Source of the DNA: Luzula sylvatica
Taxonomy: Eukaryota; Streptophyta; Magnoliopsida; Poales; Juncaceae
Assembly (NCBI GenBank): GCA_946800325.1
Contig: CAMPEJ010000010.1
Coordinates: 310,001 to 374,000 of the forward strand
DNA: 64,000 nt
Reading direction: 5' to 3'
In this document: positions 36,330 to 47,497 of the stretch, piece by piece
Layout: the number at the start of each line of letters is the position of its first letter
Numbering within the stretch: the stretch's first letter is position 1
Notes under the pieces: model-generated
What the model was told of the DNA's origin: nothing
What the model saw: the letters and a program-made list of their open reading frames with translations, nothing else
Database searches by the model: none
Position numbers and translations under genes: made by a program

Positions 36330-39300
36330 TTGTTTTTCGATTCAAAACATGATTTTAACGCTTTGAGGAGTTCAAATAACGTGTTGTTAGATCATTTGTA
36401 TCGTATCTTTTACTATATAACTTTTCACCAAATTTCACAAACACTAAGAAATTTGTTTTTCGATTCAAACCAAGATTTTAACGCATTGAGGAGTTCAAAT
36501 AACGTGTTTTTAGATCATTTGTATCGTATCTTTTACTATATAACTTTTCACCAAATTTCACAAACACTAAGAAAGTTTGTTTTTCGATTTCAAAACAAGA
36601 TTTTAACGCTTTGAGGAGTTCAAATAACGTGTTTTTAGATCATTTGTATCGTATCTTTTACTATATAACTTTTCACCAAATTTCACAAACACTAAGAAAG
36701 TTTGTTTTTCGATTTCAAAACAAGATTTTAACGCTTTGAGGAGTTCAAATAACGTGTTGTTAGATCATTTGTATCGTATCTTTTACAACATAACTTTTCA
36801 CCAAATTTCACAAACACTAAGAAAGTTTGTTTTTCGATTCAAAACAAGATTTTAACGCTTTCAGGAGTTCAAATAACGTGTTTTTAGATCATTTGTATTG
36901 TATCTTTTACTACATAACTTTTCTCCAAATTTCACAAACACTAAGAAAGTTTGTTTTTCGATTTCAAAACAAGATTTTAACGCTTTGAGGAGTTCAAATA
37001 ACGTGTTTTTAGATCATTTGTATCGTATCTTTTAGTACATAACTTTTCACCAAATTTCACAAACACTAAGAAAGTTTGTTTTTCGATTCAAAACAAGATT
37101 TTAACGCTTCGAGGGGTTCAAATAACATGTTTTTAGATCATTTGTATCGTATCTTTTACTACATTACTTTTCACCAAATTTTTCTAACACTAAGAAAGTT
37201 TGTTTTTCGATTCAAAACAAGATTTTAACACTTTGAGGAATTCAAATAATGTGTTTTTAGATCATTTGTATCGTATCTTTTACTACATAACTTTTCACCA
37301 AATTTCACAAACACTAAGAAAGTTTGTTTTTCGATTTCAAAACAAGATTTTAACGCTTTGAGGAGTTCAAATAACGTGTTTTTAGATCATTTGTATCGTA
37401 TCTTTTAGTACATAACTTTTCACCAATTTCACAAACACTAAGAAAGTTTGTTTTTCGATTCAAAACAAGATTTTAACGCTTTGAGGAGTTCAAATAACAG
37501 GTTTTTAGATCATTTGTATCGTATCTTTTACTACATAACTTTGCACCAAATTTTTCAAGCACTAAGAAAGTTTGTTTTCCGATTCAAAACAAGATTTTAA
37601 CGCTTTGAGGAGTTCAAATAATGTGTTTTTAGATCATTGGTATCGTATCTTTTACAACATAACTTTTCACCAAATTTCACAAACACTAAGAAAGTTTGTT
37701 TTTCGATTCAAAACAAGATTTTAAAGCTTTGAGAAGTTCAAATAACGTGTTTTTAGATCATTTGTATCGTATCTTTTACTACATAACTTTTCACCAAATT
37801 TCACGAACACTAATAAAGTTTGTTTTTCGTTTTCAAAACAAGATTTTAACGCTTTGAGGAGTTCAAATAACGTGTTTTTAGATCATTTGTATCGTATCTT
37901 TTAGTACATAACTTTTCACCAAATTTCACAAACACTAAGAAAGTTTGTTTTTCGATTCAAAACAAGATTTTAACGCTTTGAGAAGTTCCAATAACATGTT
38001 TTTAAATCATTTGTATCGTATCTTTTAGTACATAACTTTTCACCAAATTTCACAAACACTAAGAAAGTTTATTTTTCGATTCAAAACAAGATTTTAACGC
38101 TTTGAGGAGTTCAAATAATGTGTTTTTAGATCATTTGTATCGTATCTTTCACAACATAACTTTTCACCAAATTTTACAAACACTTAGAAAGTTTGTTTTT
38201 CGATTCAAAACAAGAGTTTAACGCTTTGAGTAGTTCAAATAACCTGTTTTTAGATCATTTGTATCGTATCTTTTACTACATAACTTTTCACCAAATTTCA
38301 CAAACACTAAGAAAGTTTGTTTTCCGATTCAAAACAAGATTTTAACGCTTTGAGGAGTTCAAATAACGGGTTTTAGATCATTTGTATCGTATCTTTTACT
38401 ACATAACTTTTCACCAAATTTCACAAACACTAAGAAAGTTTGTTTTTTGATTCAAAACAAGATTTTAACGCTTTGAGGAGTTCAAATAACGTGTTTTTAG
38501 ATCATTTGTATCGTATCTTTTAGTACATAACTTTTCACCAAATTTTACAATCACTAAGAAAGATTGTTTTTCGATTCAAAACAAGATTTTAACGCTTTGA
38601 GGAGTTCAAATAACGTGTTTTTAGATCATTTGTATCGTATCTTTTACTATATAACTTTTCACCAAATTTCACAAACACTAAGAAATTTGTTTTTCGATTC
38701 AAACCAAGATTTTAACGCATTGAGGAGTTCAAATAACGTGTTTTTAGATCATTTGTATCGTATCTTTTACTATATAACTTTTCACCAAATTTCACAAACA
38801 CTAAGAAAGTTTGTTTTTCGATTTCAAAACAAGATTTTAACGCTTTGAGGAGTTCAAATAACGTGTTTTTAGATCATTTGTATCGTATCTTTTACTATAT
38901 AACTTTTCACCAAATTTCACAAACACTAAGAAAGTTTGTTTTTCGATTTCAAAACAAGATTTTAACGCTTTGAGGAGTTCAAATACCGTGTTTTTAGATC
39001 ATTTGTATCGTATCTTTTAGTACATAACTTTTCACCAAATTTCACAAACACTAAGAAAGTTTGTTTTTCGATTCAAAACAAGATTTTAACGCTTCGAGGA
39101 GTTCAAATAACATGTTTTTAGATCATTTGTATCGTATCTTTTACTACATAACTTTTCACCAAATTTTACAAACACTAAGAAAGTTTGTTTTTCGATTCAA
39201 AACAAGATTTTAACGCTTTGAGGAGTTCAAATAACGTGTTGTTAGATCATTTGTATCGTATCTTTTACAACATAACTTTTCACCAAATTTCACACACACT

Positions 39301-42300
39301 AAGAAAGTTTGTTTTTCGATTCAAAACAAGATTTTAACGCTTTCAGGAGTTCAAATAACGTGTTTTTAGATCATTTGTATTGTATCTTTTACTACATAAC
39401 TTTTCACCAAATTTCACAAACACTAAGAAAGTTTGTTTTTCGATTTCAAAACAAGATTTTAACGCTTTGAGGAGTTCAAATAACGTGTTTTTAGATCATT
39501 TGTATCGTATCTTTTTGTACATAACTTTTCACCAAATTTCACAAACACTAAGAAAGTTTGTTTTTCGATTCAAAACAAGATTTTAACGCTTCGAGTGGTT
39601 CAAATAACATGTTTTTAGATCATTTGTATCGTATCTTTTACTACATTACTTTTCACCAAATTTTTCAAACACTAAGAAAGTTTGTTTTTCGATTCAAAAC
39701 AAGATTTTAACACTTTGAGGAATTCAAATAATGTGTTTTTAGATTATTTGTATCGTATCTTTTACTACATAACTTTTCACCAAATTTCACAAACACTAAG
39801 AATGTTTGTTTTTCGATTTCAAAACAAGATTTTAACGCTTTGAGGAGTTCAAATAACGTGTTTTTAGATCATTTGTATCGTACCTTTTAGTACATAACTT
39901 TTCACCAATTTCACAAACACTAAGAAAGTTTGTTTTTCGATTCAAAACAAGATTTTAACGCTTTGAGGAGTTCAAATAACAGGTTTTTAGATCATTTGTA
40001 TCGTATCTTTTACTACATAACTTTGCACCAAATTTTTCAAGCACTAAGAAAGTTTGTTTTCCGATTCAAAACAAGATTTTAACGCTTTGAGGAGTTCAAA
40101 TAATGTGTTTTTAGATCATTTGTATCGTATCTTTTACAACATAACTTTTCACCAAATTTCACAAACACTTAGAAAGTTTGTTTTTCGATTCAAAACAAGA
40201 TTTTAGAGCTTTGAGAAGTTCAAATAACGTGTTTTTAGATCATTTGTATCGTATCTTTTACTACATAACTTTTCACCAAATTTCACGAACACTAATAAAG
40301 TTTGTTTTTCGTTTTCAAAACAAGATTTTAACGCTTTGAGGAGTTCAAATAACGTGTTTTTAGATCATTTGTATCGTATCTTTTAGTACATAACTTTTCA
40401 CCAAATTTCACAAACACTAAGAAAGTTTGTTTTTCGATTCAAAACAAGATTTTAACGCTTTGAGAAGTTCCAATAACATGTTTTTAAATCATTTGTATCG
40501 TATCTTTTAGTACATAACTTTTCACCAAATTTCACAAACACTAAGAAAGTTTATTTTTCGATTCAAAACAAGATTTTAACGCTTTGAGGAGTTCAAATAA
40601 TGTGTTTTTAGATCATTTGTATCGTATCTTTTACACCATAACTTTTCACCAAATTTTACAAACACTTAGAAAGTTTGTTTTTCGATTCAAAACAAGATTT
40701 TAACGCTTTGAGTAGTTCAAATAACCTGTTTTTAGATCATTTGTATCGTATCTTTTACTACATAACTTTTCACCAAATTTCACAAACACTAAGAAAGTTT
40801 GTTTTCCGATTCAAAACAAGATTTTAACGCTTTGAGGAGTTCAAATAACGGGTTTTAGATCATTTGTATCGTATCTTTTACTACATGACTTTTCACCAAA
40901 TTTCACAAACACTAAGAAAGTTTGTTTTTTGATTCAAAACAAGATTTTAACGCTTTGAGGAGTTCAAATAACGTGTTTTTAGATCATTTGTATCGTATCT
41001 TTTAGTACATAACTTTTCACCAAATTTTACAATCACTAAGAAAGATTGTTTTTCGATTCAAAACAAGATTTTAACGCTTTGAGGAGTTCAAATAACGTGT
41101 TTTTAGATCATTTGTATCGTATCTTTTACTATATAACTTTTCACCAAATTTCACAAACACTAAGAAATTTGTTTTTCGATTCTAACCAAGATTTTAACGC
41201 ATTGAGGAGTTCAAATAACGTGTTTTTAGATCATTTGTATCGTATCTTTTACTATATAACTTTTCGCCAAATTTCACAAACACTAAGAAAGTTTGTTTTT
41301 CGATTTCAAAACAAGATTTTAACGCTTTGAGGAGTTCAAATAACGTGTTTTTAGATCATTTGTATCGTATCTTTTACTATATAACTTTTCACCAAATTTC
41401 ACAAACACTAAGAAAGTTTGTTTTTCGATTTCAAAACAAGATTTTAACGCTTTGAGGAGTTCAAATAACGTGTTTTTAGATCATTTGTATCGTATCTTTT
41501 AGTACATAACTTTTCTCCAAATTTCACAAACACTAAGAAAGTTTGTTTTTCGATTCATAACAAGATTTTAACGCTTCGAGGAGTTCAAATAACATGTTTT
41601 TAGATCATTTGTATCGTATCTTTTACTACATAACTTTTCACCAAATTTTACAAACACTAAGAAAGTTTGTTTTTCGATTCAAAACAAGATTTTAACGCTT
41701 TGAGGAGTTCAAATAACGTGTTGTTAGATCATTTGTATCGTATCTTTTACAACATAACTTTTCACCAAATTTCACAAACACTAAGAAAGTTTGTTTTTCG
41801 ATTCAAAACAAGATTTTAACGCTTTGAGGAGTTCAAATAACGTGTTTTTAGATCATTTGTATCGTATCTTTTACTACATAACTTTTCACCAAATTTCACA
41901 AACACTAAGAAAGTTTGTTTTTCGATTTCAAAACAAGATTTTAACGCTTTGACGAGTTCAAATAACGTGTTTTTAGATCATTTGTATCGTATCTTTTAGT
42001 ACATAACTTTTCAACAAATTTCACAAACACTAAGAAAGTTTGTTTTTCGATTCAAAACAAGATTTTAACGCTTCGAGGGGTTCAAATAACATGTTTTTAG
42101 ATCATTTGTATCGTATCTTTTACTACATTACTTTTCACCAAATTTTTCAAACACTAAGAAAGTTTGTTTTTCGATTCAAAACAAGATTTTAACGCTTTGA
42201 GGAATTCAAATAATGTGTTTTTAGATCATTTGTATCGTATCTTTTACTACATAACTTTTCACCAAATTTCACAAACACTAAGAAAGTTTGTTTTTCGATT

Positions 42301-45300
42301 TCAAAACAAGATTTTAACGCTTTGAGGAGTTCAAATAACGTGTTTTTAGATCATTTGTGTCGTATCTTATAGTACATAACTTTTCACCAATTTCACAAAC
42401 ACTAAGAAAGTTTGTTTTTCGATTCCAAACAAGATTTTAACGCTTTGAGGAGTTCAAATAACAGGTTTTTAGATCATTTGTATCGTATCTTTTACTACAT
42501 AACTTTTCACCAAATTTTTCAAGCACTAAGAAAGTTTGTTTTCCGATTCAAAACAAGATTTTAACGCTTTGAGGAGTTCAAATAATGTGTTTTTAGATCA
42601 TTTGTATCGTATCTTTTACAACATAACTTTTCACCAAATTTCACAAACACTAAGAAAGTTTGTTTTTCGATTCAAAACAAGATTTTAAAGCTTTGAGAAG
42701 TTCAAATAACGTGTTTTTAGATCATTTGTATCGTATCTTTTACTACATAACTTTTCACCAAATTTCACGAACACTAATAAAGTTTGTTTTTTGTTTTCAA
42801 AACAAGATTTTAACGCTTTGAGGAGTTCAAATAACGTGTTTTTAGATCATTTGTATCGTATCTTTTAGTACATAACTTTTCACCAAATTTCACAAACACT
42901 AAGAAAGTTTGTTTTTCGATTCAAAACAAGATTTTAACGTTTTGAGGAGTTCAAATAACATGTTTTTAAATCATTTGTATCGTATCTTTTACTACATAAC
43001 TTTTCACCAAATTTCACAAACACTAAGAAAGTTTATTTTTCGATTCAAAACAAGATTTTAACGCTTTGAGGAGTTCAAATAATGTGTTTTTAGATCATTT
43101 GTATCGTATCTTTTACAACATAACTTTTCACCAAATTTCACAAACACTAAGAAAGTTTGTTTTTCGATTCAAAACAAGATTTTAACGCTTTGAGGAGTTC
43201 AAATAACGTGTTTTTAAATCATTTGCATCGTATCTTTTACTACATAACTTTTCACCAAATTTTACAAACACTAAGAAAGTTTGTTTTTCGATTCAAAACA
43301 AGATTTTAACGCTTTGAGTAGTTCAAATAACCTGTTTTTAGATCATTTGTATCGTATCTTTTACTACATAACTTTTCACCAAATTTCACAAACACTAAGA
43401 AAGTTTGTTTTCCGATTCAAAACAAGATTTTAACGCTTTGAGGAGTTCAAATAACGGGTTTTTAGATCATCTGTATCGTATCTTTTACTACATAACTTTT
43501 CACCAAATTTCACAAACACTAAGAAAGTTTGTTTTTCGATTCAAAACAAGATTTTAACGCTTTGAGGAGTTCAAATAACGTGTTTTTAGATCATTTGTTT
43601 CGTATCTCTTAGTACATAACTTTTCACCAAATTTTACAATCACTAAGAAAGTTTGGTTTTCGATTCAAAACAAGATTTTAACGCTTTGAGGAGTTCAAAT
43701 AACGTGTTGTTAGATCATTTGTATCGTATCTTTTACTATATAACTTTTCACCAAATTTCACAAACACTAAGAAATTTGTTTTTCGATTCAAACCAAGATT
43801 TTAACGCATTGAGGAGTTCAAATAACGTGTTTTTAGATCATTTGTATCGTATCTTTTACTATATAACTTTTCACCAAATTTCACAAACACTAAGAAAGTT
43901 TGTTTTTCGATTTCAAAACAAGATTTTAACGCTTTGAGGAGTTCAAATAACGTGTTTTTAGATCATTTGTATCGTATCTTTTACTATATAACTTTTCACC
44001 AAATTTCACAAACACTAATAAAGTTTGTTTTTCGATTTCAAAACAAGATTTTAACGCTTTGAGGAGTTCAAATAACGTGTTTTTAGATCATTTGTATCGT
44101 ATCTTTTAGTACATAACTTTTCACCAAATTTTACAATCACTAAGAAAGTTTGTTTTTCGATTCAAAACAAGATTTTAACGCTTTGAGGAGTTCAAATAAC
44201 GTGTTGTTAGATCATTTGTATCGTATCTTTTACTATATAACTTTTCACCAAATTTCACAAACACAAAGAAAGTTTGTTTTTCGATTCAAAACAAGATTTT
44301 AAAGCTTTGAGGAGTTCAAGTAACGTGTTTTTAGATCATTTGTATCGTATCTTTTACTATATAACTTTTCACCAAATTTCACAAACACTAAGAAAGTTTG
44401 TTTTTCGATTTCAAAACAAGATTTTAACGCTTTGAGGAGTTCAAATAACGTGTTTTTAGATCATTTGTATCGTATCTTTTACTATATAACTTTTCACCAA
44501 ATTTCACAAACACTAATAAAGTTTGTTTTTCGATTTCAAAACAAGATTTTAACGCTTTGAGGAGTTCAAATAACGTGTTTTAGATCATTTGTATCGTATC
44601 TTTTACTACCTAACTTCTCACCAAATTTCACAAACACTAAGAAAGTTTATTTTTCGATTCAAAACAAGATTTTAACGCTTTGAGGAGTTCAAATAATGTG
44701 TTTTTAGGTCATTTGTATCGTATCTGTTAGTACATAACTTTTCACCAAATTTCACAAACACTAAGAAAGTTTGTTTTTCGATTCAAAACAAGATTTTAAC
44801 GCTTCGAGGAGTTCAAATAACGTGTTTTTAGATCATTTGTATCGTATCTTTTACTACATAACATTTCACCAAATTTTACAAACACTAAGAAAGTTTGTTT
44901 TTCGATTCAAAACAAGATTTTAACGCTTTGAGGAGTTCAAATAACGTGTTGTTAGATCATTTGTATCGTATCTTTTACAACATAACTTTTCACCAAATTT
45001 CACAAACACTAAGAAAGTTTGTTTTTCGATTCAAAACAAGATTTTAACGCTTTGAGGAGTTCAAATAACATGTTTTTAGATCATTTGTATCGTATCTTTT
45101 ACTACATAACTTTTCACCAAATTTTACAAACACTAAGAAAGTTTATTTTTCGATTCAAAACAAGATTTTAACGCTTTGAGAAGTTCAAATAACGTGTTTT
45201 TAGATCATTTGTATCGTATCTTTTACAACATAACTTTTCACCAAATTTCACAAACACTAATAAAGTTTGTTTTTCGATTTCAAAACAATATTTTAACGCT

Positions 45301-46545
45301 TTGAGGAGTTCGCAGAACGTGTTTTTAGATCATTTGAATCGTATCTTTTACTACATAACTTTTCACCAAATTTTACGAACATTAAGAAAATTTGTTTTGC
45401 GATTCAAAACAATCGTTTATCGATCTAAGGAGTTCAAATAACGTGTTTTTGAGATGGTTTGGATCTAGTCTTTTACTACGTTTGTTTTCACCAAATTGTA
45501 CATACACTAAGAAAGTTTTCTTTTCGATTCATAGAAATCTTTTTACGCTTGGAGGAGTTCAAATAATGTGTTTTTAGATCAGCTGAATCGTAACTTTCAC
45601 TACATAACTTTTCACCAAATTTTACTAACATTAAGAAAGTTTGTTTTTCGATTCAAAACAATCGTTTTACACTCTAAGGAGGTCAAATAACGTGTTTTTA
45701 GATCATTTGTATCGTATCTTTTACTACATAACTTTTCACCAAATTTCACAAACACTAAGAAAGTTTGTTTTTCGATTCAAAACAAGATTTTAACGCTTCG
45801 AGGGGTTCAAATAACATGTTTTTAGATCATTTGTATCGTATCTTTTACTACATTACTTTTCACCAAATTTTTCAAACACTAAGAAAGTTTGTTTTTCGAT
45901 TCAAAACAAGATTTTAACGCTTTGAGGAATTCAAATAATGTGTTTTTAGATCATTTGTATCGTATCTTTTAGTACATAACTTTTCACCAAATTTTACAAT
46001 CACTAAGAAAGTTTGTTTTTCGATTCAAAACAAGATTTTAACGCTTTGAGTAGTTCAAATGACCTGTATTTAGATCATTTGTATCGTATCTTTTACTACA
46101 TAACTTTTCACCAAATTTCACAAACACTAAGAAAGTTTGTTTTTCGATTCAAAACAAGATTTTAACGCTTTGAGGAGTTCAAATAACGTGTTTTTAGATC
46201 ATTTGCTTCGTATCTCTTAGTACATAACTTTTCACCAAATTTTACAATCACTAAGAAAGTTTGTTTTTCGATTCAAAACAAGATTTTAACGCTTTGAGGA
46301 GTTCAAATAACGTGTTGTTAGATCATTTGTATCGTATCTTTTACTATATAACTTTTCACCAAATTTCACAAACACTAAGAAATTTGTTTTTCGATTCAAA
46401 CCAAGATTTTAACGCATTGAGGAGTTCAAATAACGTGTTTTTAGATCATTTGTATCGTATCTTTTACTATATAACTTTTCACCAAATTTCACAAACACTA
46501 AGAAAGTTTGTTTTTCGATTTGAAAACAAGATTTTAACGCTTTGA
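36330..46545. repeat. Higher-order repeats of about 18-21 monomers
   Basis: The marker pair of a monomer lacking one base (AAGAAATTTG) followed by GCATTGAGG recurs with starts at 36330, 38564, 41046, 43653 and 46261. The spacings are 2234, 2482, 2607 and 2608 bp, i.e. 18, 20, 21 and 21 monomers, so the units differ by whole-monomer gains or losses. The order of monomer types around the marker is retained. Confidence 0.8.
45362..45690. repeat. Diverged satellite monomers (first of three copies)
   Basis: Two to three consecutive monomers carry many substitutions, such as TTTGTTTTGCGATTC, CAATCGTTTATCG, GAGATGGTTTGGATC and ACTACGTTTGTTTTC, while keeping the 124-bp frame. The same block recurs at about 48.89-49.21 kb and 51.00-51.33 kb as part of the 2113-bp repeat. 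Elsewhere in the window monomers differ by only a few bases, so these are the most divergent members. Confidence 0.85.
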
Positions 46546-46668
46546 GGAGTTCAAATAACGTGTTTTTAGATCATTTGTATCGTATCTTTTACTATATAAC
46601 TTTTCACCAAATTTCACAAACACTAAGAAAGTTTGTTTTTCGATTTCAAAACAAGATTTTTAACGCTT

Positions 46669-46673
46669 TGAGG
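46669..46673. repeat. Left target-site duplication TGAGG of the solo LTR
   Basis: The 5 bp before the LTR (TGAGG) equal the 5 bp after it (48080-48084). Five-bp duplications are typical of Ty1/copia integration. The uninterrupted satellite has TTTGAGGAGTTC here, so the duplication is certain. Confidence 0.95.
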
Positions 46674-47010
46674 TGTTGGTTCAAATTTCCTGATAGTTTG
46701 ATTATTTCAAAACACTGTCATTACTAATGTATACATCCAGAAAAGTGCAGGATAACATAGGTACGATACGAAGATGAAGGAGGACTTGTGAAGGAGGACT
46801 TCATTGGATTACATCAAGAATCAGGACATGAAGTCTCAACATAAACAAGAAAAGAAGAACACAAGGAAGGCCATTGGAATACATCAAGACTCAAGATGTT
46901 GAAGCCTTCCGTGAGTGGGATACGCCACAAATAAACCATAGGGACAAACCTAGTAGAACTCAAGTAAAATCATGTTCAAAATAACAAAGAGTTCAGTCAA
47001 GCAGGAAGTG

Positions 47011-47455
47011 CGTTCTGAACGAACTCAAAGTCCGTTCAGAACGGACTTGCTAAATATCAAAGCTTTAAAACTTGATAAGAACCAAACGTGTCACAGGGAT
47101 GTGTACGTTCGAACGAACAATCATGTCCGTTCGAACGGATAATTATAATCCGTTCACCCACCTTCTGAGTGCGTTGAACGGACAATCCTTCCTGTGAACG
47201 GAAAACGTCACAGGGATGTGTGCGTTCGAACGAACACACATGTGCGTTCGAACGGACAACCTGGAATCCGTTCACCCACTTTTCAGTGCGTTGAACGGAC
47301 TCTTGTTCCTGTGAACGCAAAATGCTATGTATAATTGAGTCCGTTACGAACGGACATTGTACGTTCGAACGGACCCAAGATGTACTTGCACGTTATTTTG
47401 AAACGGCTAGTGCAAACTTCAAGTGCGTTCCGAACGGACTGTATGCGTTCGAACG
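47011..47455. repeat. U3 palindrome cluster of the solo LTR, with 117-bp tandem duplication
   Basis: Twelve dyad sites: 47011-47021, 47033-47043, 47106-47115, 47128-47137, 47172-47180, 47223-47232, 47245-47254, 47289-47297, 47342-47352, 47362-47371, 47426-47436 and 47446-47455. Half-sites CGTTC/GAACG are joined directly, with one base between, or overlapped (CGTTGAACG). The units starting at 47091 and 47208 are a 117-bp tandem duplication, shared with the other LTR and therefore older than either insertion. All sites are within about 480 bp upstream of the TATA box. Confidence 0.9.
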
Positions 47456-47489
47456 CACTACAAGTTTTCTGAAGGATTTCTATAGAGAG

Positions 47490-47497
47490 TATAAATA
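47490..47497 (+). promoter_or_regulatory. TATA box of the solo LTR
   Basis: TATAAATA lies 35 bp after the last palindrome and about 20 bp before a TCTCTCTCTC leader. The position corresponds to 6394-6387 in the other LTR. Both features are conserved between the two copies. Confidence 0.72.

Larger units (their letters stand above)
7212..46673. repeat. 124-bp satellite array, left part
   Basis: Head-to-tail monomers start directly after the LTR. Successive GTTTTTCGATTC landmarks at 7213, 7337 and 7461 give a period of 124 bp, and the consensus is about 28% GC. Landmarks in each monomer are TTTTTAGATCATTTGTATCG, ACTTTTCACCAAATTTCACA, GTTTGTTTTTCGATTC and GCTTTGAGGAGTTC. Variable positions (TACTACAT/TAGTACAT/TACTATAT/TACAACAT; TTTCACAAACAC/TTTTACAATCAC/TTTTTCAAACAC; GTGTTTTT/ATGTTTTT/GTGTTGTT/CCTGTTTTT) define monomer types that recur in fixed orders. 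All monomers read in the same direction. No gene is seen in this stretch; short open frames arise from 123-bp monomers. I do not recognise the family. Confidence 0.98.
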